A DNA stretch of 64,000 nucleotides from assembly GCA_964545895.1 (NCBI GenBank), contig CAZJHS010000001.1:38005-102004 (forward strand), given 5' to 3'. The position numbers were made by a program, and so were the translations under genes. The notes under the pieces were generated by a model that saw only the letters and a program-made list of their open reading frames with translations, was not told the DNA's origin and searched no databases. This document shows positions 26,896 to 35,475 of this stretch, one piece after another (the stretch's first letter is position 1; each line of letters starts with the position of its first letter). Origin of the DNA: UBA6183 sp964545895. Its GTDB lineage: Bacteria; Bacteroidota; Bacteroidia; UKL13-3.

Positions 26896-27669
26896 TTGCT
26901 TTTGCCATCACACACTAACACATATTTCAATTTATTTACTTCGCCAATTTCGGCCATTGCAATACCTAGTTCGTTGCATTTAATGTTAGGCAATAGCGCC
27001 CCGCACGAGTTGTGTGTACTTGCAGCTCATGAGTTGCAAAATTATTTACAAACCCAACAACAATGGGAACATAATTTTGGTTTAGCAACTTCGCAAACAG
27101 GCAGTATTATAGGCAAAATGTTTGGTGTTTTGGTGGTGCAAAACAGCCAAAATCAAATAGGTTATTTGGCTGCATTTTCTGGTAAATTGGCAGGTGCAAA
27201 TCATCACCCCAAATTTGTGCCCCCCGTATTCGACTTGTTAACCGAGGATAGTTTTTTGCACCAAGGCATGCAAAAACTTACTACACTTATTGATGAAATT
27301 AACCAACTTGAAAGTGATAACCCCAAAAATCAAAGCCGCATTAAACAACTTAAAGCTGAGCGCAAACAACACTCCATCAACTTACAACAGCGAATATTTA
27401 CGCACTACAACTTCATCAACCAAAAACAAGTAAGCAAAAACATATTGGATATTTTTAAAACGGCTGAATATAAAAATCCTCCTGCTGGTGCGGGTGAGTG
27501 TGCCGGGCCTAAACTACTTCAATATGCCTTTCAATATCAACTAAAACCATTAGCGTTAGCCGAGTTTTGGTGGGGCCAATCTCCTAAATCAACCACATGG
27601 AAACACGGCCATTTTTATGCGTGCTGTAAAGAAAAATGCGAACCCATTTTGGCCCACATGTTATCGTAA
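26896..27669 (+). CDS. Orphan N-terminal domain of large RluA-type pseudouridine synthases
   Basis: 257 residues from a TTG at 26896; an in-frame stop lies just upstream. It matches the N-terminal extension found in long (about 550-residue) RluA-family proteins: SGKLAGANHHPKFVPPVFDL, a central coiled coil (IDEINQLESDNPKNQSRIKQ), then NPPAGAGECAGPKLLQYAF and HGHFYACCKEKCEPILAHML. In those proteins the pseudouridine synthase domain with its catalytic HRLDxxTSG follows directly. Here the frame stops after HMLS and no such domain follows. It is therefore either a naturally separate domain or a decayed gene. It begins 4 bp after the prenyl synthase. Confidence 0.65.
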   Translation: MLLPSHTNTYFNLFTSPISAIAIPSSLHLMLGNSAPHELCVLAAHELQNYLQTQQQWEHNFGLATSQTGSIIGKMFGVLVVQNSQNQIGYLAAFSGKLAGANHHPKFVPPVFDLLTEDSFLHQGMQKLTTLIDEINQLESDNPKNQSRIKQLKAERKQHSINLQQRIFTHYNFINQKQVSKNILDIFKTAEYKNPPAGAGECAGPKLLQYAFQYQLKPLALAEFWWGQSPKSTTWKHGHFYACCKEKCEPILAHMLS

Positions 27670-27726
27670 AAAATTGTTCGGGTTACTTTTACCATTTGTT
27701 AATTCTATTTTAACATTTTAGTTAAC

Positions 27727-27747
27727 AAATCTTAAATTTTAAGATTT
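27727..27747. promoter_or_regulatory. 21-bp AT-rich palindrome upstream of the TonB receptor
   Basis: AAATCTTAAA (27727-27736) and TTTAAGATTT (27738-27747) are perfect 10-bp arms around a single T. It lies 96 bp before the GTG at 27844. It could be an operator or the stem of a weak terminator for the upstream gene; TTAAAAA follows. I see no cobalamin-riboswitch landmarks in 27670-27843. Confidence 0.4.
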
Positions 27748-27843
27748 TTAAAAATTTAACGCTCAAGCGTATAGGGTAGCACCTATTGTTCGTCACTTTT
27801 TTATTTGGGTTGAAGGACTATACTCGCGGCAAAATTCTGAAAA

Positions 27844-29646
27844 GTGAAAAAAATCAAAACAAGTGCTGTTTTAATAGCTTCAATAATAAGTTTAACAGCT
27901 ATTGCACAAACAGATACGGTTGCATTAAGTGATGTAAAAATCACCACAAACCGATTGCAAAACACAACTCGTACCATTAATCAAAGTACTGCTACTTTAA
28001 CCCGTGCAGATTTAAAAAAGCTATCAGGCAGCACAGCAGCAGATTGGCTAGGTACTGTTACCGGAATTGACATTCGTCAACGCGGGCCTTTGGGTGTACA
28101 AACAGATATGGGCATCAGAGGAGGCTCATCAGACCAAAGTTTAATGCTTATAAATGGACTTAAATTAAGCGATCCACAAACAGGGCATCACCAATTTAAC
28201 TTGCCACTAACAAGCGATGCTATTCAACAAATTGATGTGACTAAAACATCGGCATCGCGCATGTATGGTATAAATGCACTTACAGGTGCGGTAAATTTTA
28301 TTACCAAAGTACCCGATTCAAACCAAGTTTATTTAAGCGAGTTTGTTGGCGATTTCGGTTTATACAGTGCACAAATTGGTGCGGCTATGCATGCAAAAAA
28401 TGTAGGAACACATGTGGCTTACTCGCGCAGCGTAAGTAGTGGTTATACTAATAACACCGATTTTAAAATTGACAACTTGTTTTACCAAACCTCGGTAAAG
28501 GGTAAAAAATCTGACTTTACTGTTTTTGGTGGTTATACCAACAGACGATTTGGTGCAAGAGGATTTTATGTAGTAAACTCTAACGAGTACGAAAGTATTC
28601 AAACTACGTTTGCTGGCACATCATACCAGACCAAAATTGGCCGATTAGTTTTAAAAGCACAAGGCTATTACAGGTACAATCAAGATCATTATGTATATAT
28701 AAGATCCAATCCTGCCATTTACCAAAACCGCCATTTTTCGCATACTGCTGGTGCCGAGTTGCATGCAACATATGCATCAAAACTCGGTGAAACAGGAGTT
28801 GGCTTTGATGCTCGCTATGAAGAATTAAATAGCAATAATTTAGGCAAACGCCAACGCGATATACTAGGTGCATTTATTGAACATCGTGTAAAATTAATGC
28901 GTAAAAAACTTACCATTACTCCGGGTATGTATGCCAATAAAATTGCTGATAACTTTAGTTTCTTTCCGGGCATTGATGCAGGTTATACCATTAACAAATA
29001 CTTTATGTTATTTGCAGGTAGCAGCAAAGCCATGCGCTTGCCTACCTACACCGATTTATACTACCGCGGACCAAGCAATATTGGTAATGCCAATTTAAAA
29101 CCCGAAGAAGCTATATCAACAGAGGGTGGTGTAAAGTTTTGGGGTAAAAACTTATTTGCAAGTATTGCTGCTTTTAATCGCACATCAACCAATTTAATTG
29201 ATTGGGCTAAAAATGGATCGAGCACCACTTGGCAGCCACTTAATGTAAACCATGTTACGTTTAATGGTATTGAAACCAACATACAAGCTTCGTTTAAAAA
29301 CATTTTACAACAAATAAGAGTTGGCTATACTTATATTAATGCAAATATTTATCAATCAGAAAACTACCTAAGTCGATATGCCTTAAGTAATATTAGACAC
29401 CATGCCACAGGAGTGGTTAACTTAAGTTATCACAAAAACATAACTCACAGCATAACAGTGCGCCATGTAAACAGAGAGCTATTAGCTGATTACACCTTAT
29501 TTGACAGCAAGTTGACTTACCAACTTAAGCCTTTTAATTTTTATGTTGATGTAAGTAATCTTTTTAATAAAAAATACACTGAAGCTGGATATGCAACTAT
29601 GCCAGGGCGTTGGTTTAAAATTGGTTTCGATTATAAGTTGCAATAG
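27844..29646 (+). CDS. TonB-dependent outer-membrane receptor, BtuB-like
   Basis: 600 residues from GTG 27844. A signal peptide ends near IAQ (residue 22). A plug domain follows (about 30-150; MGIRGGSSDQSLMLINGLKLSDPQTGHH in pieces, with MYGINALTGAVNFIT). The C-terminal beta-barrel ends in WFKIGFDYKL, preceded by FNKKYTEAGYATMPGR, the usual TonB-receptor tail. No carboxypeptidase-like (CarboxypepD_reg) extension is present, so it is not SusC-like. Its size suggests a BtuB or siderophore-type substrate, which is unproven. It is single, with a palindrome upstream. Confidence 0.85.
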   Translation: MKKIKTSAVLIASIISLTAIAQTDTVALSDVKITTNRLQNTTRTINQSTATLTRADLKKLSGSTAADWLGTVTGIDIRQRGPLGVQTDMGIRGGSSDQSLMLINGLKLSDPQTGHHQFNLPLTSDAIQQIDVTKTSASRMYGINALTGAVNFITKVPDSNQVYLSEFVGDFGLYSAQIGAAMHAKNVGTHVAYSRSVSSGYTNNTDFKIDNLFYQTSVKGKKSDFTVFGGYTNRRFGARGFYVVNSNEYESIQTTFAGTSYQTKIGRLVLKAQGYYRYNQDHYVYIRSNPAIYQNRHFSHTAGAELHATYASKLGETGVGFDARYEELNSNNLGKRQRDILGAFIEHRVKLMRKKLTITPGMYANKIADNFSFFPGIDAGYTINKYFMLFAGSSKAMRLPTYTDLYYRGPSNIGNANLKPEEAISTEGGVKFWGKNLFASIAAFNRTSTNLIDWAKNGSSTTWQPLNVNHVTFNGIETNIQASFKNILQQIRVGYTYINANIYQSENYLSRYALSNIRHHATGVVNLSYHKNITHSITVRHVNRELLADYTLFDSKLTYQLKPFNFYVDVSNLFNKKYTEAGYATMPGRWFKIGFDYKLQ

Positions 29647-29683
29647 ATTTTTAACTTTAAGTAGCTAAAATCAATACAAATAT

Positions 29684-29691
29684 TATTTTTG
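29684..29691 (+). promoter_or_regulatory. Candidate -7 element for the E2 gene
   Basis: TATTTTTG fits TAnnTTTG, 39 bp before the ATG. A TTTA at 29656-29659 is the nearest -33 candidate, but with a long 24-bp spacer. Confidence 0.3.
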
Positions 29692-29730
29692 CTTGATTTT
29701 AGAATTAACAATAAGATAAACTAAAGATAT

Positions 29731-30960
29731 ATGGCAGAAGTAATACGCATGCCCAAGATGAGTGATACGATGACCGAAGGTGTTATTGTATCGTGGTTAA
29801 AGCAAGTGGGCGATGATATTAAACCAGGTGATATTTTGGCGGAAGTTGAAACCGACAAAGCCACGATGGAATTAGAAAACTATGTTAAAGGCACTTTGTT
29901 GCACATAGGAATTCCGGCTGGTGGTAGTGTTCCTGTTGATGCATTAATTGCTATTGTAGGACAAAAAGGCGATGATATTACAGCATTACTAAGCGGTGCA
30001 TCTGCCTCTGCTGCTCCTGCAGCAAAAGCCGAAGAGGTAAAAACAGAAACAGTAAGCACACCAGTGGTACAAGCTCCTGCTGCTAACTCATCAACCGACT
30101 CACGCGTAAAAGCATCGCCATTAGCTAAAAAAATTGCTGACGAAAAAGGTATTGATATTAATAGCATTAGCGGCAGTGGTGATGGTGGACGCATTGTAAA
30201 ACGCGATGTAGAAACATACACTCCCGCAAGTAAAGGTGCTTCAAAATCAACGGTGGTATTGCCAACTGTGGTAGGCCAAGAAAGTTTTGATGAAGTTCCT
30301 GTATCGCAAATGCGCAAAGTAATTGCACGCAGATTAAGCGAAAGCAAACACACTGCACCTCACTTTTACTTAACCATGAGCATAAACATGGATAAAGTAA
30401 TTGAAGCGCGTAAAGCCATGTTGGAATACAGCCCAGTAAAAATATCTGTTAATGATATTATTATTAAAGCAGTAGCTGGTGCATTACGTAAAAATCCTGC
30501 GGCTAACTCAAGCTGGTTGGGCGATAAAATTAGATACAACCACCATATTAATATTGGTGTGGCTGTAGCTATTGAAGATGGCTTAATTGTACCAGTAGTA
30601 AAATTTGCCGATAGCAAAAGCTTATCGCACATTAGTGCCGAGGTAAAAGAACTTGCCGATAAAGCTAAAAACAAAAAATTACAACCAAGCGAGTTTGAAG
30701 GAAACACCTTTACCATATCAAACTTAGGTATGTTTGGTATTGATGAGTTTACCGCAATTATTAATCCACCAGATGCTTGTATTTTAGCCGTTGGTGCAGC
30801 AAAAGAAACTGTAATTGTAGAAAACGGACAAATGAAAATTGGTCAGGTTATGAAAGTTACCTTAAGCTGCGATCATCGTGTGGTGGATGGAGCTGTAGGT
30901 TCTGCATTCTTAAAAACATTAAAAGAGTTGTTGGAAAACCCAGTTAAATTATTGGTTTAA
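29731..30960 (+). CDS. pdhC: Dihydrolipoamide acetyltransferase (pyruvate dehydrogenase E2)
   Basis: 409 residues. One lipoyl domain (1-75) carries the lipoylated Lys43 in EVETDKATME. An Ala/Val-rich linker (about 88-122) is followed by the E3/E1-binding domain (VKASPLAKKIADEKGID, about 122-160), then the catalytic domain with the His-Asp pair in SCDHRVVDGAVG near the C terminus. It transfers the acetyl group from lipoamide to CoA. E1 genes are not adjacent; E3 (lpd) lies at 16294-17691. The motif IRMPKMSDTMTEG favours pyruvate over 2-oxoglutarate dehydrogenase E2. Confidence 0.92.
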   Translation: MAEVIRMPKMSDTMTEGVIVSWLKQVGDDIKPGDILAEVETDKATMELENYVKGTLLHIGIPAGGSVPVDALIAIVGQKGDDITALLSGASASAAPAAKAEEVKTETVSTPVVQAPAANSSTDSRVKASPLAKKIADEKGIDINSISGSGDGGRIVKRDVETYTPASKGASKSTVVLPTVVGQESFDEVPVSQMRKVIARRLSESKHTAPHFYLTMSINMDKVIEARKAMLEYSPVKISVNDIIIKAVAGALRKNPAANSSWLGDKIRYNHHINIGVAVAIEDGLIVPVVKFADSKSLSHISAEVKELADKAKNKKLQPSEFEGNTFTISNLGMFGIDEFTAIINPPDACILAVGAAKETVIVENGQMKIGQVMKVTLSCDHRVVDGAVGSAFLKTLKELLENPVKLLV

Positions 30961-30982
30961 CAACTTGCTTAAGCACATATTT

Positions 30983-31016
30983 AAAAGCCGATTCATACCA
31001 TTGAATCGGCTTTTTT
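30983..31016 (+). terminator. Terminator of the E2 gene
   Basis: AAAAGCCGATTCA (30983-30995) pairs with TGAATCGGCTTTT (31002-31014) around a six-base loop and runs into T residues, a strong intrinsic terminator. Confidence 0.9.
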
Positions 31017-31135
31017 CATGTCCCTACTTCAACCCCAAAAGTATTTTAAGCGCATCGGTAACTTTTGTTACATATTTTTAACACACAACTACTTACCTTT
31101 ACATATCAAAAAAAATACCCTTAACAATAAACGAT

Positions 31136-31339
31136 ATGAAAAAAAACATGGGCACTGCCGATCGATTAATTAGATTAATTGTTGCAGCCGTAATTTTGGG
31201 ATTAAGTTTTACGCACGTTATTACTGGTATGCTAGCAACTATACTTGTGGTGCTAGCAGCAGTTTTTGCATTAACCAGTATGGTTAGCTTTTGTCCGTTA
31301 TATACCTTAGTTGGTATAAATACGTGCAAAACCAAGTAG
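31136..31339 (+). CDS. DUF2892 (YgaP-like) small membrane protein
   Basis: 67 residues. The N terminus MKKNMGTADRLIRLIVA is the DUF2892 signature (N-x-G-x-x-DR-x-x-R). Two hydrophobic segments follow (about 12-30 and 32-50), ending in FCPLYTLVGINTCK with two cysteines. In other proteins this unit is fused to rhodanese (YgaP), but here it stands alone. Its role is unknown. It is flanked by terminators on both sides, so it is a single-gene transcript. Confidence 0.85.
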   Translation: MKKNMGTADRLIRLIVAAVILGLSFTHVITGMLATILVVLAAVFALTSMVSFCPLYTLVGINTCKTK

Positions 31340-31362
31340 CAAACTAAAATTGTACTAAAAGC

Positions 31363-31388
31363 AAAGCCACTCCAACTTGGGTGGCTTT
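31363..31388 (+). terminator. Terminator of the DUF2892 gene
   Basis: AAAGCCAC (31363-31370) pairs with GTGGCTTT (31381-31388), with an inner CCA/TGG and a T-rich tail. The rest of the spacer to 31583 is the rho leader; I see no gene there. Confidence 0.75.
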
Positions 31389-31583
31389 ATTTTTTATAAA
31401 CCACGCAAAATCAAGTTGTAGGAAAAAAGTTTTGCATTCTAATTTTTATTTTTACCTTGCACTCGGAAATTCTTCCATCGCTCAGGCACAATCTGCCCAA
31501 CAAAAAAACTTCAACGTTATTTTAGGTAAACCGTGCAGAGCAAAACTTTCATTCAAAAAATTTAAAATCAATTTTTTTATTTG

Positions 31584-33227
31584 ATGCACAATAAGTCAAC
31601 CTTATCCGATATGCTTATTTCGGAATTACGTGAAGTAGCTACCTCGCTAAATATTGCTGGTGCCGACACGCAAACCAAAACAGAACTAATAAGCGGAATA
31701 TTAAAACAACAAGAGTTAGCAGGTGGTGTAAAAAAATCAACCAAAGCTAACACCGAGGCAACTGATGCTACGCCCGCAAAAAAAGTAGCTCGCCCAAGAC
31801 GCAAAAAAACAGAAGAGCCGGTAGTAAGTGAAGAGCAAATGCTCGATACTTCATCAGATAGTTTGTTAGAAGATATTGACTTTAACAAAGAAGGTGTAGT
31901 TACGGAAGTGAAGATAGAAGCTCCGCAACAAGAAGCTCAACCTAACATTACAGAAACTACCCAAGCACCCGAAAACGAAGTACCGGTTGTACAGCAAAAT
32001 CAACCCAACCAACCCCAACATAATAACGGGCCTAATTGGAAAGACAAACGCAACAACGAACGTAACGAACGCAATGAGCGTATACAACAACAACAAGCTT
32101 TATTACAAGAGCTAGAAGGTATTGTAAGCAGCGAAGGTGTTTTAGAAACCATGCAAGATGGATATGGTTTTTTACGCTCAAGCGACTACAACTACATGCC
32201 ATCGCCTGATGATATTTATGTATCGCCATCGCAAATAAAACTATTAGGATTAAAAACGGGTGATACCGTAAGAGGTAGCATTCGTCCTCCAAAAGAAGGC
32301 GAAAAATACTTTGCATTAATAAAGGTAGAAAACGTTAACGGACGCACATCGGCCGAAATTAGAGACCGTGTAGCGTTTGAACATTTAACACCTCTTTTCC
32401 CTGATGAAAAATTAAACCTATCAAACAACTCAGCTTCATACTCAACCCGTATTATTGATTTGATTGCGCCTATTGGTAAAGGCCAACGTGGTTTAATTGT
32501 TGCACAACCTAAGACAGGTAAAACCATTTTGTTAAAAGATATTGCTAATGCAATTGCCAAAAATCATCCAGAGATTTACCTGATAATTTTACTAATTGAT
32601 GAGCGCCCAGAAGAGGTTACAGACATGCAACGCAGCGTTCGCGCAGAGGTTGTAGCCAGTACCTTTGATGAGCCTGCCGAAAAACATGTTAAGCTTGCTA
32701 ATATTGTTTTAGAAAAAGCTAAACGTATGACTGAGTGCGGACATGATGTGGTAATTTTATTAGACTCGATTACACGTATGGCTCGTGCATTTAATACAGC
32801 ACAACCAGCATCGGGTAAAATTTTATCGGGTGGTGTTGATGCCAATGCATTGCACAAACCAAAACGCTTTTTTGGTGCCGCACGTAAAATTGAAAATGGT
32901 GGCTCGCTTACCATTATTGCAACTGCTTTAACAGAAACAGGAAGCAAAATGGACGAGGTTATTTTTGAAGAATTTAAAGGAACTGGTAACATGGAACTTC
33001 AATTGGATAGACGTTTGGCCAACAAACGTATTTACCCAGCTATTGATATTGTTGCAAGTAGTACCAGACGCGAAGATTTGTTGTTAGACAAAGCCACATT
33101 GCAACGCGTATGGATTTTACGTAACCATATTGCAGATATGAATGCGGAGGAAGCGATGAACGTAATGATTAAAAACATGAAGAACACCAACAGCAATGAA
33201 GAGTTCTTAGCCTCGATGAATGGATAA
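31584..33227 (+). CDS. rho: Transcription termination factor Rho
   Basis: 547 residues from ATG 31584 (preceded by TTG). The N-terminal SAP-like helix bundle (about 1-40) is followed by a long disordered, Glu/Gln/Asn-rich insertion (about 45-170), typical of Bacteroidota Rho and absent in E. coli (419 residues). The RNA-binding cold-shock fold follows (VLETMQDGYGFLRSSDYNYM), then the RecA-like motor with P-loop QPKTGKT, Walker B VVILLDSITRMARAF and the ring-translocating SGGVDANALHKPKRFFGAAR. It is an RNA-dependent helicase ending untranslated transcripts. Confidence 0.95.
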   Translation: MHNKSTLSDMLISELREVATSLNIAGADTQTKTELISGILKQQELAGGVKKSTKANTEATDATPAKKVARPRRKKTEEPVVSEEQMLDTSSDSLLEDIDFNKEGVVTEVKIEAPQQEAQPNITETTQAPENEVPVVQQNQPNQPQHNNGPNWKDKRNNERNERNERIQQQQALLQELEGIVSSEGVLETMQDGYGFLRSSDYNYMPSPDDIYVSPSQIKLLGLKTGDTVRGSIRPPKEGEKYFALIKVENVNGRTSAEIRDRVAFEHLTPLFPDEKLNLSNNSASYSTRIIDLIAPIGKGQRGLIVAQPKTGKTILLKDIANAIAKNHPEIYLIILLIDERPEEVTDMQRSVRAEVVASTFDEPAEKHVKLANIVLEKAKRMTECGHDVVILLDSITRMARAFNTAQPASGKILSGGVDANALHKPKRFFGAARKIENGGSLTIIATALTETGSKMDEVIFEEFKGTGNMELQLDRRLANKRIYPAIDIVASSTRREDLLLDKATLQRVWILRNHIADMNAEEAMNVMIKNMKNTNSNEEFLASMNG

Positions 33228-33260
33228 TTTTAGCTTATCATACGGTAAACTAAAAATAAC

Positions 33261-33290
33261 TTTACAGGCACGTACATTAACTTAAATTTG
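33261..33290 (+). promoter_or_regulatory. Promoter of the peroxiredoxin gene
   Basis: TTTA (33261-33264), an 18-bp spacer and TAAATTTG (33283-33290) fit the Bacteroidota housekeeping pattern. It leaves a leader of about 28 bases before the ATG at 33325. Confidence 0.55.
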
Positions 33291-33324
33291 CGCCCATTAT
33301 TAAACAAAATTAAAACGATATATT

Positions 33325-33969
33325 ATGACAATGTTAGTAGGTAAAAAAGCTCCTGTATTTAAAGCTTCAGCTGTGGTAAACGGTGGCGAGTTTGTAGAGG
33401 ACTTTTCGTTAGAACAATTTATTGGCAACAAGCATGTGGTATTTTTCTTTTACCCACTTGATTTTACATTTGTTTGCCCAACAGAAATTATCGCTTTTCA
33501 ACGCAGATTAGCTGAGTTTGAAGAACGCGGTGTTGCTGTAGTAGGCTGCTCTATAGATTCTAAATTTAGCCATTGGGCTTGGTTAAATACCCCACAAAAC
33601 GATGGTGGTATCCAAGGTGTAAAATTCCCTTTGGTAGCAGATGTAAACAAAACTATTGCACTTAACTATGGTGTATTAGCTGGTTACTACAACTACGATG
33701 ATAATGGTGATATGATTTGGATTGGCAACCAAGGCGAAGATAGCGTTGCTTACCGCGGTTTATTTTTAATTGATAAAAACGGTATTGTGCGTCACCAAGT
33801 TGTTAATGATTTACCATTAGGCCGTAGCGTTGATGAAACCTTACGCATGGTTGATGCATTACAATACTTTGAACAAAATGGTGAGGTTTGCCCTGCTGAT
33901 TGGAACAAAGGTAAAGATGGCTTAAAAGATAATGCAGAAGGTATCGCATCATACTTAGCTTCACACTAA
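33325..33969 (+). CDS. Typical 2-Cys peroxiredoxin (AhpC/Prx1-like)
   Basis: 214 residues. The peroxidatic Cys51 is in DFTFVCPTE and the resolving Cys189 in GEVCPADW, the arrangement of typical 2-Cys enzymes that pair head to tail across a dimer. A segment YYNYDDNGDMIWIGNQGED (near residue 125) is an insertion compared with E. coli AhpC. It reduces hydrogen peroxide and organic peroxides. No AhpF reductase is adjacent, so the electron donor is probably thioredoxin. The gene is monocistronic, with its own promoter and terminator. Confidence 0.9.
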   Translation: MTMLVGKKAPVFKASAVVNGGEFVEDFSLEQFIGNKHVVFFFYPLDFTFVCPTEIIAFQRRLAEFEERGVAVVGCSIDSKFSHWAWLNTPQNDGGIQGVKFPLVADVNKTIALNYGVLAGYYNYDDNGDMIWIGNQGEDSVAYRGLFLIDKNGIVRHQVVNDLPLGRSVDETLRMVDALQYFEQNGEVCPADWNKGKDGLKDNAEGIASYLASH

Positions 33970-33990
33970 GCAATAATTAAACTTAACTAT

Positions 33991-34030
33991 AAAAGCCGTC
34001 CCGAACTTGTTTCGGGGCGGCTTTATTTTT
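33991..34030 (+). terminator. Terminator of the peroxiredoxin gene
   Basis: AAAGCCGTCCCGAA (33992-34005) pairs with TTCGGGGCGGCTTT (34011-34024), including one T-G pair, followed by ATTTTTG. Confidence 0.85.
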
Positions 34031-34046
34031 GTAATTTATTCATCAA

Positions 34047-34085
34047 CAAAAAAGGTTGCCACCGTATAAATGATGGCAACCTTTT
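34047..34085 (-). terminator. Terminator of the cytochrome c peroxidase gene
   Basis: AAAGGTTGCCA (34051-34061) pairs with TGGCAACCTTT (34074-34084). On the minus strand it runs into seven T residues, so it ends the peroxidase transcript. Confidence 0.85.
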
Positions 34086-34105
34086 AGGTATTGAACAATA
34101 AATGT

Positions 34106-35221
34106 TTAGTTAAAATCTGGTAAACTAGTTTTAGCTGTACTTGCAGGTAAAACAGGTAACTTAGCAGCTTCGGCAGACAACTCACCAGTTAATGCATTTA
34201 AAAATGCTTCAATGTTGGTTAATTCCTCTTCGGTAAATTTCTTATCCAATTGCAACTCGCCCATAATGGCAATAGCATCTTTTAAGTTCCACACGCTACC
34301 ATCATGAAAATACGGATAAGTATGTGCTACGTTACGTAAACTTGGCACTTTAAAAAAGTACTTATCTCCCTCCTCTTTAGTCACCTCTTTTCTCCCTTCA
34401 TCATGCTTTTTACTTCCAGTTAAAGTCCAGTAATCTTTTTTCACCCCAAACTTTTGAAACATATTACCACCTACAGTTGCACCCATGTGGCAAGTAACAC
34501 ATCCTGCATTAATAAAAGTTTCCATACCTTTTTTCTCAACATTGGTTAATGCATTGGCATCACCACCTAAATAAGTATCAAAACGAGATGGAGTTAATAA
34601 CGTGCGTTCAAACACACCAATAGCATTGGCAATGTTATCATAGGTTACAGGATTTGCATCGCCCGGAAAAGCCGCCTTAAACCAATCTTGGTATGCAGGA
34701 ATTGATGCAATACGATTTACAGCAAACTCCTCATGTGGGGTAGCCATTTCAACAGGATTCAAAATCGGACCTTTGGCTTGTGCTTCCACATCAGCCGCAC
34801 GGCCATCCCAAAATTGTGTGGTATGCAACGCTGCATTTAAACTTGTTGGCGAGTTACGGCCACCAAATTGCCATTTATGACCAGGTGAAGTTGGCAAATT
34901 ATCAACCCCATAACTTGCCAAATTATGACAGCTATTGCAGCTAATAACTCCACTTTTACTCAGGCGCGCATCAAAATACAATGCTTTACCTAATGCTATT
35001 TTTTCGGCATTGGGTAAGTTTTTAGCATTAATAGCCGAATCGGGCAAAATGCCAAAATAATCGTTGCCTTGCTTAATCAATTTCTGATCAGCTTCGGGCA
35101 AACTACTTAAATCAACCTTACCATCTTTACTATCGGTAGGGTTACTTTGGTTGTTACAAGCAATTAAGCCGTAACCCATAGCAGCAAAGGCTAACGCTGC
35201 AATTAGTTGTGTTTTTTTCAT
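34106..35221 (-). CDS. Diheme cytochrome c peroxidase (MauG/CcpA family)
   Basis: 371 residues. The signal sequence ends in LIAC, a lipobox, so it is probably a periplasm-facing lipoprotein. Two heme c sites are visible: CNSCH (95-99) and CVTCH (241-245). The arrangement GGRNSPTSLNAALH followed by FWDGRA is typical of bacterial cytochrome c peroxidases, as is PSLRNVAHTYPYFHDGSVW, which supplies a second-heme ligand region. It reduces hydrogen peroxide with electrons from a small cytochrome c. It lies convergent to the peroxiredoxin gene, so two peroxide-removing systems sit together. Confidence 0.88.
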   Translation of the reverse strand: MKKTQLIAALAFAAMGYGLIACNNQSNPTDSKDGKVDLSSLPEADQKLIKQGNDYFGILPDSAINAKNLPNAEKIALGKALYFDARLSKSGVISCNSCHNLASYGVDNLPTSPGHKWQFGGRNSPTSLNAALHTTQFWDGRAADVEAQAKGPILNPVEMATPHEEFAVNRIASIPAYQDWFKAAFPGDANPVTYDNIANAIGVFERTLLTPSRFDTYLGGDANALTNVEKKGMETFINAGCVTCHMGATVGGNMFQKFGVKKDYWTLTGSKKHDEGRKEVTKEEGDKYFFKVPSLRNVAHTYPYFHDGSVWNLKDAIAIMGELQLDKKFTEEELTNIEAFLNALTGELSAEAAKLPVLPASTAKTSLPDFN

Positions 35222-35245
35222 ATTCGGTTTGTAACTATTTTTTTA

Positions 35246-35276
35246 CGAAGTTAGGATTACCAAAGCAGTTGTCAAC
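35246..35276 (-). promoter_or_regulatory. Candidate promoter of the cytochrome c peroxidase gene
   Basis: On the minus strand GTTG (35276-35273), a 19-bp spacer and TAACTTCG (35253-35246) resemble TTTG-N19-TAnnTTTG, with one mismatch in each element. Confidence 0.4.
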
Positions 35277-35357
35277 CCCTATAACTTTGCCTTATCCTGC
35301 AACCATTCTGTTAATTATCTGCTATTGTGTTTTAAAATAAGGGTATGCAAAAAAGGC

Positions 35358-35402
35358 CACTTAATTTAAGTGTTGACAAAGTGGATTAAAAGGTTACCTT
35401 CG
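35358..35402 (+). promoter_or_regulatory. queA promoter with abutting palindrome
   Basis: GTTG (35372-35375), a 19-bp spacer and TACCTTCG (35395-35402) form a candidate promoter. A 15-bp palindrome, CACTTAA-T-TTAAGTG (35358-35372), abuts the -33 element and could be a regulator site. Confidence 0.4.
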
Positions 35403-35475
35403 CACCTCAATTATTTGTACTATTTTAGGATAAATAGTGCAGTTAGCATTCAACACCAAACAGTAATTTATATAA

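Noticed and set aside
27670..27843. Cobalamin riboswitch before the BtuB-like receptor
   Set aside because: I could not find the GCCACTG box or a plausible B12-box helix set.
29880..30353. Minus-strand 157-codon frame inside the PDH E2 gene
   Set aside because: It lies opposite the lipoyl and linker regions of a well-supported gene and shows no domain.
31381..31584. 67-codon frame in the rho leader
   Set aside because: It begins at a non-ATG codon inside a terminator hairpin and has no recognisable protein character.
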